NCBI GenBank assembly: GCA_937871685.1
Contig: CALMOL010000390.1
Location: 1 to 10,588 of the forward strand
DNA length: 10,588 bases
Source: an uncultured Verrucomicrobiota bacterium
Lineage (GTDB): Bacteria > Verrucomicrobiota > Verrucomicrobiia > Chthoniobacterales > SZAS-18
Direction: 5' to 3'
Shown here one piece after another: positions 1 to 6,506 of this stretch. Made by a program: the position numbers and the translations under genes. The notes under the pieces were generated by a model. The model searched no databases. It was not told the origin of the DNA and saw only the letters and a list, made by a program, of their open reading frames with translations. Within the stretch, counting starts at the first letter, position 1; each line of letters opens with the position of its first letter.

Positions 1-2
1 CC

Positions 3-1040
3 GCGCCCGCCGCGGCGGCGGCGAGGGGGGAGGCCGAGCCTGAGCCGGTGCCCCCGGCTGTGCCCGCGCCGGCCGAGGGCTCCTCCCGCCTCGTGCCCGT
101 CGCGATGGCCGCGTTCCTGTTGATTGCCGCGGGTCTCGGCCTGTGGGCCTGGCTTGGACGCGGGCCATCGGATTTGGCGGTCACGCCCCGTCCTGGAGTC
201 ACGCCGGCGCGCCCGGCGGCGTCATCCCTTTCCGGCATCACGCCGTTCGCGCCCGCCGCCGAGTGGACCAACTCGCTCGGCATGCCGCTGGCTCCCGTCC
301 CCGGTGCCGCGAATCTCCACGCGGCCAAGTGGCCGGTGCGCGTGGGCGACTTCGCCGCCTTCGTGCAGGCCATGCGCTACGACGCCGTGGGCGGCATGTT
401 CTCCGTGGCGGCCGACGGCCGGCGCCGCCAGTCAGGCCGCTCGTGGCAGGATCCCGGCTTCGCGCAGACGCCGGCGCATCCCGTGGTCGGCGTGAACGTG
501 GCCGACGCCGAGTATTTCTGCGCGTGGCTCACCAAGCGCGAGCGCGACGCCGGGCTCCTGCCCGGCGACCGCCGCTATCGCCTGCCCACGGATGCCGAGT
601 GGAGCGTCTTGGCCGGCCTGCGCGAAGATTCCTCCGTCCTCGCCGCGCTCACTCCCGAGCAACGCGGTGCCCAAGCTGCCGACATCTTTGCCTGGGGCGA
701 CGCTTGGCCGCCGCCCACCTCGCCCCCGGCCGGGAACTATGCCGGCGCCGAGGCCGGGTTGCCCGAGGCCGACGCGATCCCGGGCTATCGCGACGCTTTT
801 TCCCGCACCAGTCCCGTCGGCACCTTTCCGGCCAATGCGCTTGGCCTGCACGATATCGGCGGCAACGTCTGGCAATGGTGCTCAGACCGCTTCAAGGCCG
901 ACGCCAACTGGCGCGTGGTGCGCGGTGGATCATGGCTCACCTCCGCTCGCGCGGCCGCCCGCCTTGGCGCGCGCCAGGGCTACAACCCAGAGTTTCGCCA
1001 CGACGACATTGGTTTCCGCTGCGTGCTGGCGGGGGAATAG
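3..1040 (+). CDS. SUMF1/FGE-sulfatase-domain membrane protein, 5' partial
   Basis: The frame is open to the left edge, so this is the C-terminal part of a longer protein. A GTG at 48 lies inside an Ala/Pro/Glu-rich linker and is unlikely to be the true start. In order: the linker; one membrane segment (about nt 93-161, MAAFLLIAAGLGLWAWLG); a second Pro-rich stretch; then a SUMF1/FGE-sulfatase fold from about nt 261 (TNSLGMPLAPVPG). Family signatures follow: the Y-R-L-P-T-D-A-E-W motif near nt 573-602, GNVWQWCSD near 862-888, RGGSW near 919-933 and a closing GFRC. The cysteine pair used for catalysis by true formylglycine-generating enzyme, in the region after RGGSW, is absent, so sulfatase activation is unlikely. 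Related bacterial domains often form the extracytoplasmic or C-terminal part of Ser/Thr kinases or act as ligand or effector modules. A kinase upstream is possible but lies outside the window. The fold is secure; the function is not. Confidence 0.85.
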   Translation, partial: APAAAAARGEAEPEPVPPAVPAPAEGSSRLVPVAMAAFLLIAAGLGLWAWLGRGPSDLAVTPRPGVTPARPAASSLSGITPFAPAAEWTNSLGMPLAPVPGAANLHAAKWPVRVGDFAAFVQAMRYDAVGGMFSVAADGRRRQSGRSWQDPGFAQTPAHPVVGVNVADAEYFCAWLTKRERDAGLLPGDRRYRLPTDAEWSVLAGLREDSSVLAALTPEQRGAQAADIFAWGDAWPPPTSPPAGNYAGAEAGLPEADAIPGYRDAFSRTSPVGTFPANALGLHDIGGNVWQWCSDRFKADANWRVVRGGSWLTSARAAARLGARQGYNPEFRHDDIGFRCVLAGE

Positions 1041-1182
1041 GGAAAGTAAGAAGTAGGAAGCAGGAAGCGGCCCACTTGCTGGCCCTTGGCTTGCTGACTC
1101 GTGGGGGCGCTGGACGAAAAGACGCTCGCTTCAGCCCTTGTGCTCCCCGTTTCTTCCTTCTTCCTTCATCCTTCTTACTTCC
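1041..1182. repeat. Long imperfect inverted repeat with purine/pyrimidine-biased arms
   Basis: Directly after the SUMF1 stop lies a purine-rich stretch (1041-1070, built on GTAAGAAGTAGGAAGCAGG). A pyrimidine-rich stretch at 1146-1182 (ending CATCCTTCTTACTTCC) is its approximate reverse complement. The best outer pairing is AGTAAGAAG against CTTCTTACT, plus flanking GGA/TCC with one bulge; the inner part pairs imperfectly through GGAAG/CTTCC units. About 80 bases separate the arms. The right arm ends 2 bases before the ATG of the next gene, where a Shine-Dalgarno sequence would normally be. It may be a dispersed intergenic element, a read-through terminator or a structure limiting translation of the next gene. 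The sequence alone does not decide between these. Confidence 0.6.
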
Positions 1183-1184
1183 TA

Positions 1185-2105
1185 ATGCGCCGGCTGCTCA
1201 TCTTCAATGTCTTCCTCCTGCAGTTCACGCTGCTGGCACTCGGCGTCACTGGGTGGCTCGTGAGGCGAGCGCTCATCCGCGGGGCGGAGGACGAGGTCTT
1301 GCAGAAGGCCCGCGTGATGATGGAGACCACCATCGCCACGCGTTCCTACACCACGCGGCAGGTCGCGCCGCTCATCCAGAAGGAGCGATTCCTCCTCGAC
1401 AAGGCCACGGACGCTCTCGCCCAGACCATCGACCAGCACTTGCCCGCCGCCTTTCAGCAGGCTGCCGGGACGGTCTCCGGAACCGCCGCCGCGGACCTCG
1501 CCCTTTCCATGCAGAAGGCCGTGACCACCGCGTTGCGCCAGCGCCCGCGCGAGCTGCCGGAGGCTGAGTTCCATCCGCAGCAGGTGCCTGCCTACGCGGC
1601 CACGGAGATCTTCAATTACTTCCGCGGGCAGTATCCTGACTATTCTTACAAGGAGGCCACCCTCAATCCCACCAACCTGCGCGACCGCGCTGCCGACTGG
1701 GAGGCCGACGTGGTGAACCTTTTTCGCCAGGACTCGTCCAAGACCGAGTTCATCAACCGGCGCGACACGCCCACGGGCAGCATGCTCTACATCGGGAAGC
1801 CCATCCAAATCTCCAACGCGAGCTGCCTGACCTGTCATTCCACGCCGGACAAGGCGCCGCCGGAAATGATTCGCATCTATGGCCCGGCCAACGGCTTCGG
1901 CTGGAAGATGAACGAGGTGATCGGCGCGCAGATCGTGAGCGTGCCCGAGGCGCTGCCGCTGGCGCAGGCCGAGGCGTCGTTCCGCCGCGTGGGCCTGTGG
2001 CTGCTGGCAGTGTTCGCCGCCTTCTACGCGCTCGTGAACGTGGCCGCGTGGTTCCTCGTGCGCCCTCGATCCGTGGCCGCGATGGCCAAGACGGTCGCCG
2101 CTTGA
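1185..2105 (+). CDS. DUF3365 (Tll0287-like) haem c sensor protein, two TM segments
   Basis: This 306-residue protein has an N-terminal membrane segment (about 4-26), a long extracytoplasmic domain, and a second membrane segment (about 269-292). The extracytoplasmic part carries one c-type haem motif, C214-L-T-C217-H218, followed by the family-typical stretch S-T-P-D-K-A-P-P. The region before it (IGKPIQISNASCLTCH) is characteristic of the DUF3365/Tll0287-like family, a PAS-like haem c fold. The start at 1185 is chosen because it begins directly with the hydrophobic anchor; the frame opens earlier at 1101, but that extension runs through the inverted repeat. No Shine-Dalgarno is visible. The protein stops after LVRPRSVAAMAKTVAA, which looks like the start of a HAMP linker, so no kinase, cyclase or methyl-accepting output domain is attached. 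Likely role: a membrane redox or gas-ligand sensor, or an electron carrier. Partner unknown. Confidence 0.85.
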   Translation: MRRLLIFNVFLLQFTLLALGVTGWLVRRALIRGAEDEVLQKARVMMETTIATRSYTTRQVAPLIQKERFLLDKATDALAQTIDQHLPAAFQQAAGTVSGTAAADLALSMQKAVTTALRQRPRELPEAEFHPQQVPAYAATEIFNYFRGQYPDYSYKEATLNPTNLRDRAADWEADVVNLFRQDSSKTEFINRRDTPTGSMLYIGKPIQISNASCLTCHSTPDKAPPEMIRIYGPANGFGWKMNEVIGAQIVSVPEALPLAQAEASFRRVGLWLLAVFAAFYALVNVAAWFLVRPRSVAAMAKTVAA

Positions 2106-2222
2106 TCGAGAGCGCCTCGGCACCGGGTAGGAGCTCCGGGCTTCCAAGGTGGACGGCGCGACCGCGCGATCCTTCTCCTTGTTTCAGGGCCCCTCCGCGG
2201 CCATTGGGGGCACTGCCTTCCC

Positions 2223-2900
2223 ATGCCCAAGACGCATCGCTATTACGACCTCATCATGGCGGCCTTTGTGACCGTGCTGCTGTGCTCGAACATCATTGGC
2301 GCGGCCAAGGTCGCAGAGGTTGGCGGGTGGAAGTTCGGCGCGGGCATCTTGTTCTTCCCGCTCTCCTATCTCTTCGGCGACGTGCTCACGGAAGTTTACG
2401 GTTACGCCCGCGCGCGCAAGGTGGTGTGGGCTGGCTTCGCCGCGCTCGCCTTCGCCTCGGTGATGAGTGCCGTAATCGTCGCGCTGCCGCCGGCGCCGGA
2501 CTGGCCGAACCAATCCGTCTATGAAGTGGCGTTTGGCTCGACGTGGCGCATCGCGGGCGCGTCGCTGATCGCCTACTTCGCCGGCGAGTTCTGCAATTCC
2601 TTCGTCCTGGCCAAGATGAAGGTGCTCACCGGCGGCCGGCACCTGTGGATGCGGACGATTGGCTCCACGATCGCGGGCGAGGCCGTGGACACGCTGCTCT
2701 TCTACCCGCTCGCCTTTGGGGGCGTGTGGACCAACGAGCAGCTAGCGGGGGTGATGCTTGCCAATTATGCGCTCAAGGTCGGCTGGGAGGCTGCGCTCAC
2801 GCCGGTTACCTACCGCGCGGTAGCCTTTCTCAAGCGCGCCGAGGCGGAGGATTTCTACGACCGCGAGACGAACTTTACGCCGTTCTCGCTGAGAACCTGA
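2223..2900 (+). CDS. yhhQ: Queuosine precursor transporter (YhhQ/VUT family)
   Basis: This 225-residue polytopic inner-membrane protein is of normal length for the family. Motifs appear in order: FPLSYLFGDVLTEVYGY (45-61), the most recognisable signature; AGEFCNSFVLAKMK (120-133); RTIGSTIAGEAVDT (144-157); and the C-terminal DFYDRETNFTPF (210-221), which matches the family's usual D-x-x-TNFNPF ending. YhhQ proteins import queuosine precursors (preQ0/preQ1) for modification of tRNA wobble position 34. The ATG at 2223 follows a 117-base spacer from the haem-sensor gene and starts directly with the conserved N-terminus; no good Shine-Dalgarno is visible. No preQ1 riboswitch could be recognised upstream, and no other queuosine gene is in the window, so the cell probably salvages or makes precursors from loci elsewhere. 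The gene faces the convergent gene downstream. Confidence 0.95.
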   Translation: MPKTHRYYDLIMAAFVTVLLCSNIIGAAKVAEVGGWKFGAGILFFPLSYLFGDVLTEVYGYARARKVVWAGFAALAFASVMSAVIVALPPAPDWPNQSVYEVAFGSTWRIAGASLIAYFAGEFCNSFVLAKMKVLTGGRHLWMRTIGSTIAGEAVDTLLFYPLAFGGVWTNEQLAGVMLANYALKVGWEAALTPVTYRAVAFLKRAEAEDFYDRETNFTPFSLRT

Positions 2901-3262
2901 TGCCGACAGCCGCGAGTTCTTTGCGCAATTCATCTGATTCCGTCGCAGCCGAGATAGCGGCTATCGCCCTACGCCGGAGGCGTGGCAACCCTCAGACGGC
3001 GGCCGGGCAAGGGATGCCGCCCCGAACGGCAAGCGCCCTCTCAGCGGGTGCCAGCAGTTTCGCCAGAAGGCCGCTAGCCCTTCGAGCCGCAGAGGCAGCT
3101 CCCGGAGGTCTTAAGGATTCTTGCGAGAGCCCAGGGCAGCCTGCGCAGGACAGGCTTGGTTCTGCGCAGGGTCAGGGGGCAAGCCTCCAATGGAGGTCAG
3201 AGAGCGCAACCGTGCAAAAGATCACCCCCTCCTCTTGGAGCGATCATTTTGCGGAAGCGCTA
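2901..3262. other. Hairpin-rich convergent intergenic region, no protein gene seen
   Basis: No reading frame here looks like a protein. Several short inverted repeats follow one another: GATAG/CTATC (2953-2965), ACGCC/GGCGT with a GGA loop (near 2971-2983), GGCGGC/GCCGCC (2998-3021), a possible GGCA...CCC/GGG...TGCC stem within 3027-3053, a perfect CCTGCGCAGG palindrome with an imperfect second copy (CTGCGCAGG) about 20 bases later near 3140-3175, and CCTCC-AAT-GGAGG (3184-3196). The spacing is compatible with a structured transcript (a 3' UTR of yhhQ or a separate small RNA), but GC-rich DNA gives many stems by chance. I found no match to RNase P, tmRNA, 6S, SRP RNA or a known riboswitch consensus on either strand. 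Confidence 0.35.
3214..3252. terminator. Probable bidirectional terminator hairpin between convergent genes
   Basis: GCAAAA-GATC pairs with GATC-A-TTTTGC (one bulged A), enclosing an inner CTCC/GGAG stem with a TCTT loop. It lies 10 bases beyond the stop of the minus-strand gene (stop at 3263-3265), the expected place for its terminator, and also faces transcription arriving from yhhQ. Both arms include a run of four A or T at the stem base rather than a free U-tract after the stem, so efficiency is uncertain. Confidence 0.5.
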
Positions 3263-5017
3263 TCATAGGTCTGGTCCATGCGCGGCAGCGAGGCGCGCGA
3301 GGAAATCACGTGCCGCGGCTCCTCCCAGGCGAAGACGGGCTTCCACGACGGTGCCTTTTACCTCGATTTCCGCGCCTCCGGCGGATGACTCGGCCTCGGC
3401 TCCCTCCAGGCGGAGCATCGCGGCAGGGCGCGAGCGCAGGCGTGCGGCGGCTTCGCGGGCGGCGGCCTCGCTTTGATATCGCAGCAGCAACCGAGTTGGC
3501 ATCGGCGTGGTGGCGACTGCCTCCACGGCCAATCCGAGCGTGGCGCAGCCGGCGACCAGCTCCGGGGCAAAGAGCGGGTCCATGCCCGCGTGAAGCAGCC
3601 CCGGCTCGCGCGTCACAAGCCGAAAGCCCGCGCCGCGTTCCAGGCGCTCGAACTTCGAGTAGAAGTCCTCGTTCGTGCGCAGGTCTGGCTCCAGTCCGAG
3701 GCGCACTTTGACCAAGGTGCGCACCTGCTCGGGGCGGCCGAAGGCGATCGTCCGCGGGCCGATCTGTGCGCAATCCACGGGCAGCGCTCCCTCGCTGCCG
3801 GGCAGGGCGGTGCCAGTAGCCCGGCGCCAAAGGACCAGCGCCAGCGGCTGGGTGGAATCGGCCGGGGCGATTTGCCGTTCGCTCTCCCAACGCGCGATCA
3901 GGCCGACGGCGAGGCCGGAAGTCTGCGCCATGCGGTATTCCACCCCCCCGCCAAACGCCACGAGCACGCGGCCGACCTGCCGGCCCGGTTCGGCCTCCGG
4001 TAGCGCGGCGAGCGGCCGGACGGCCGCGTCCCACAGCGGGCGCCAAGGGCTCTCGGGCTGGATGGCCCCGGCGGCGGCGAGCCGCGAAAGATTCGTGGAA
4101 AGCAGGGCGCGCGTGTCCGCCGGCAGCCAGTCGCGCTCCTCCGGGGCGCGAAAGAAGATGAGCAGGGCAAGGCCCAGGATCACCGCCAAGGTGGCCGCGG
4201 CGAACAAACTCAGGCGCAGGCCCTGCGGGGCGGCCGCGCGTGACTCGGCCGCCAGCGCGCCGCGTCGGCCTTCCAGCCGGCCAATGCGCTCGCGCCGCGA
4301 CCTCACGAGATCGAGCCGCTCACGCACGGTGGGCGCTTCCGGGGCGCGCGCGAGATCGTCGGCCACCTGCCGGCCGAGCGCACGCAGCGGCCCGGACCGC
4401 GCGGCCGCCAAATCGGCAACCTTGCGCTGAAGCGCCACCAGCTTTTTCTGCGCGGCGGCGACGCGCGCGGCGAGTCCCTCATCCACGCGCCGCTGCTCCT
4501 CGCGCCGGCTGGCGATCCGCTGGTCCAGCTCGGCCAAGCGCGCGGCAAGGAGGCTGCGTGGTTCCTCGGCGGCCGGGGTCGCAGGGGCGGATTCCTCTGC
4601 GGTGGCGGCCGTCCCCGCAGCCGGCAGCGCGACCGGCGCCGAGGCGCGGACGGGCGCGAGGGCGCGCAATTCCCGCTCCACCGGCGCGCGCTCCGCGGTG
4701 AGCGTGGCCAACTCGTCAGCAGCCTTTTTTTCGGCCCCGCCGCGCTCCGCTTGCTCTGCCTCAAGCTCGCGCTCGGCCTCGGCCAAGTCGCGGCGCGGGC
4801 CGGCAGCCTCAGCCTCCCAGGCGCGCAGTGGGGCAAGCATCGGCTCCAGCGCCGGCTCGGCGCGCGCGGGACGGGCGGCAAAGAACTTCCACGCCTCGAT
4901 GCCCAGGTCTTCCTCCAGCGCGGCGAGGCGCTCACGCTCCTGCCGCAGCGCGCGGCCCAGCCGGCCGCGCTTGATCCAGCGCATCAACTCGTGGAAGCCG
5001 GTGCGAAGAAAACTCAT
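3263..5017 (-). CDS. Coiled-coil single-TM protein of unknown function
   Basis: This 584-residue protein does not match a family I recognise. The start chosen is the ATG at 5017, giving MSFLRTGFHELMRWIKRG; the frame stays open to 5254, but the extra residues lack protein-like character. Residues 1-50 are basic and amphipathic. Residues about 55-265 are Ala/Glu/Arg-rich heptad-like coiled coil, broken by an Ala/Pro-rich linker near 122-153. One membrane segment follows (about 268-289, LFAAATLAVILGLALLIFF). A C-terminal domain of about 290 residues begins with the segment EERDWLPADTRALLSTNL and is of mixed composition, suggesting a folded extracytoplasmic domain. The layout implies a cytoplasmic coiled coil tethered to the membrane with an outside domain (N-in topology). 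It is transcribed alone, convergent with yhhQ and divergent from the small ORF at 5328. A structural, envelope or secretion-related role is possible but not shown. Confidence 0.75.
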   Translation of the reverse strand: MSFLRTGFHELMRWIKRGRLGRALRQERERLAALEEDLGIEAWKFFAARPARAEPALEPMLAPLRAWEAEAAGPRRDLAEAERELEAEQAERGGAEKKAADELATLTAERAPVERELRALAPVRASAPVALPAAGTAATAEESAPATPAAEEPRSLLAARLAELDQRIASRREEQRRVDEGLAARVAAAQKKLVALQRKVADLAAARSGPLRALGRQVADDLARAPEAPTVRERLDLVRSRRERIGRLEGRRGALAAESRAAAPQGLRLSLFAAATLAVILGLALLIFFRAPEERDWLPADTRALLSTNLSRLAAAGAIQPESPWRPLWDAAVRPLAALPEAEPGRQVGRVLVAFGGGVEYRMAQTSGLAVGLIARWESERQIAPADSTQPLALVLWRRATGTALPGSEGALPVDCAQIGPRTIAFGRPEQVRTLVKVRLGLEPDLRTNEDFYSKFERLERGAGFRLVTREPGLLHAGMDPLFAPELVAGCATLGLAVEAVATTPMPTRLLLRYQSEAAAREAAARLRSRPAAMLRLEGAEAESSAGGAEIEVKGTVVEARLRLGGAAARDFLARLAAAHGPDL

Positions 5018-5291
5018 GGGCAGCCGCCCAGACCAGACCCGCCCGCCGCGGCGCCAACAAGCGAAATTCGCGTGCGAGGATTGCCAAGCCGCCGGGTTTT
5101 GTAGAGAGGCTCGGTTCGCGCGGCGGACGTGCCGCCTCGAGTCCTGCTCCGCGGGCGTGGTTTGCTCCCTGTAGGCCGTGGCGTTGGCCGCGACGGTGAG
5201 CACGCCACCGTTGGTGAGGCGGCGAGAAGTTTCCGCTGGGGATGTCAACGCCAAACTTCTGGCGGCGGACGGAAAATTATTGAAAAAGCCC
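5018..5291. other. Divergent intergenic region with an inverted repeat
   Basis: This stretch separates the minus-strand coiled-coil gene from the plus-strand genes and should hold the promoter of the former; I could not pick a convincing -35/-10 pair for it. AGAAGTTT (5225-5232) and AAACTTCT (5253-5260) form a perfect 8-base inverted repeat with a 20-base spacer, which could be a protein-binding site or hairpin. A short AT-rich run, GAAAATTATTGAAAAAG (about 5272-5288), precedes the promoter below. No gene is seen. Confidence 0.4.
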
Positions 5292-5320
5292 TTGCCTGCC
5301 GGCCGCCCGGCGCGCTAAAC
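5292..5320 (+). promoter_or_regulatory. Promoter-like -35/-10 pair before the small ORF
   Basis: TTGCCT (5292-5297) and CTAAAC (5315-5320) are separated by exactly 17 bases. The CTAAAC box ends 7 bases before the ATG at 5328, so transcription would begin at or next to the start codon, giving a leaderless or nearly leaderless mRNA. This fits the lack of a Shine-Dalgarno sequence. The AT-rich run just upstream (about 5272-5288) could act as an UP-like element. Assignment is by pattern only. Confidence 0.5.
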
Positions 5321-5327
5321 CGCGCAC

Positions 5328-5483
5328 ATGGTTCCCCCCGCCAAGACCTCCCTCGCCGCCGCGGCTTGCGACAACGCGCGCAGCACCGCGATCACGACGA
5401 CTCCCAAGCCGGATGCTCTTGCGCTCGCCGTCGTGGCGGGCTTCGCCGGCCTTATCGTCGCGCATCGCCGGCGGGCGAATTGA
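5328..5483 (+). CDS. Small protein, 51 aa, C-terminal hydrophobic segment plus Arg tail
   Basis: The ORF runs from ATG 5328 to TGA 5481-5483. The N-terminal half (MVPPAKTSLAAAACDNARST) is polar to small and has no signal peptide. The C-terminal half is TTPKPDALALAVVAGFAG followed by LIVAHRRRAN: a Pro-x-Pro-like motif, a roughly 16-residue hydrophobic stretch and a basic cluster. This order is the layout of PEP-CTERM/exosortase sorting tails, but the motif reads P-K-P rather than P-E-P, and a substrate would need a signal peptide. A small single-TM membrane protein is the simpler reading. Support for expression comes from the well-spaced promoter-like sequence 7 bases upstream. It could still be a chance ORF in GC-rich DNA. 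Confidence 0.45.
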   Translation: MVPPAKTSLAAAACDNARSTAITTTPKPDALALAVVAGFAGLIVAHRRRAN

Positions 5484-5635
5484 TCCTTGGCGGCAACAAA
5501 GGGTGGTTCTGCCGCGTTGGGCTTTCGCAATCGGGTCCGACGGAAGACTGCCTGACTCTCGACCACGTTGACACCCCCCTAACCCACATGGTTTCCTCCC
5601 GGCCGCCCGCCTGGGCCAGAACGATCCCCTTTCGC

Positions 5636-6451
5636 ATGACCAAATCCCGCATTGGCGTGCTGCTCGCCGCGTTTCTCGCGCTGGCCGGTGGCCTGCCCTC
5701 CGCGCCGGGCGCCGAAGAGCCGCCCAAGAAGATCAACCTCAAGGCTTTCCCCGCGACCACCGTCGAGGACGTGGTCGTGCCCATTCCATCGGAGGTGTTC
5801 AATGCCCTCGACAAGCTCGGCACCGTGGCGTGGCGCTCCGAGGTGCGCACCGTCTCTTCCAAGTCCCGGCCGAGCGATCGCCCGCGCATCGCTCTGCTGC
5901 TTGGCTCGGTGATCGCCGACGGTTTCCTGGCCGTGCAAGCCGAGGACGTGGAGCGCGTTATCGAGATCGGCAAGACGGTCATCACCCTCGCCGACGCCAT
6001 CTCGGTCAAGCAGGCCGTGCTTCCGCATTGCAACGCCATCATCGAGGCCGCCCGCAAGAAAGAATGGCGCACCGTCCGCAAGGAGTTCGACGCCACCCAG
6101 GGCAAGGTCCGCCAAGCCATGGACGCCCTCAAGGACACGGAGCTTTCCCAGCTCGTTTCCATCGGTGGTTGGATCCGCGGCACCGAGGCGCTCACCTCGC
6201 TGGTCCTGCGCGACTATTCCAACGACCGAGCCGAGTTGCTCTCGCAGCCCGACTTGGTGGCGCTTTTTGACCGGCAGCTTTCCGTCATGAGCCCGCGTCT
6301 GCGCGAATCCTCGCTCGTCTCGAAGGTGCGCGCCGGCCTCGGCGAGATTCGGCCGCTGGTTGGCGAGGCGACCATTTCCCGCAAAAGCATCGAGTCGATC
6401 AACAGCGTCACGAAGCGACTCTCGCGCGACATTCTGCCAGCGGATTCCTGA
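5636..6451 (+). CDS. Exported helical protein of unknown function
   Basis: This 271-residue protein has a clear Sec signal peptide: basic MTKSR, a hydrophobic core (IGVLLAAFLALAGGL), then a probable cleavage near A-P-G-A-E at about residue 26. The mature part is rich in charged helices and small residues, with no cysteine-rich or enzyme motif I recognise; a stretch around VIADGFLAVQAEDVERVIEI and later QAMDALKDTELSQLVSIGGW looks conserved-protein-like. The ATG at 5636 is chosen because it places the basic n-region directly at the start. An in-frame ATG at 5588 would add 16 residues before the signal peptide and is preceded by a sequence resembling the 5328 start region. The gene lies 55 bases before the next exported-protein gene, and the two probably share a transcript leading into phoH. 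Location: periplasm or cell surface. Confidence 0.8.
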   Translation: MTKSRIGVLLAAFLALAGGLPSAPGAEEPPKKINLKAFPATTVEDVVVPIPSEVFNALDKLGTVAWRSEVRTVSSKSRPSDRPRIALLLGSVIADGFLAVQAEDVERVIEIGKTVITLADAISVKQAVLPHCNAIIEAARKKEWRTVRKEFDATQGKVRQAMDALKDTELSQLVSIGGWIRGTEALTSLVLRDYSNDRAELLSQPDLVALFDRQLSVMSPRLRESSLVSKVRAGLGEIRPLVGEATISRKSIESINSVTKRLSRDILPADS

Positions 6452-6506
6452 GCGTTCGTGGTTTCCTTTCGCCGGCCCCTCCCGTCACCTTCCTCCTTCC
6501 TCGCCC

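Noticed and set aside
898..1040. True formylglycine-generating enzyme activity of the SUMF1 protein
   Set aside because: The cysteine pair expected after the RGGSW motif is absent, so only the fold is supported.
143..1567. Long plus-strand open frame across the SUMF1 gene and into the haem-sensor gene
   Set aside because: It is very Arg-rich, has no recognisable motif and is in another frame of two real genes.
1182..2147. Minus-strand open frame opposite the haem-sensor gene
   Set aside because: The plus strand carries an intact CxxCH haem motif and two membrane segments; the minus frame is low-complexity and His/Arg-rich.
2106..2222. Possible preQ1 riboswitch before the queuosine-precursor transporter
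   Set aside because: I could not find the C-rich stem, A-rich tail or pseudoknot pattern of preQ1 classes in this spacer.
2970..3060. SAM-type riboswitch suggested by a GGCAACC string
   Set aside because: The other conserved SAM-riboswitch segments and the required helix order are missing, and the region lies downstream of yhhQ rather than in front of a methionine gene.
5018..5254. N-terminal extension of the coiled-coil protein to an upstream start
   Set aside because: The extra residues show no hydrophobic or helical pattern consistent with the rest. ATG 5017 begins directly at the basic amphipathic segment.
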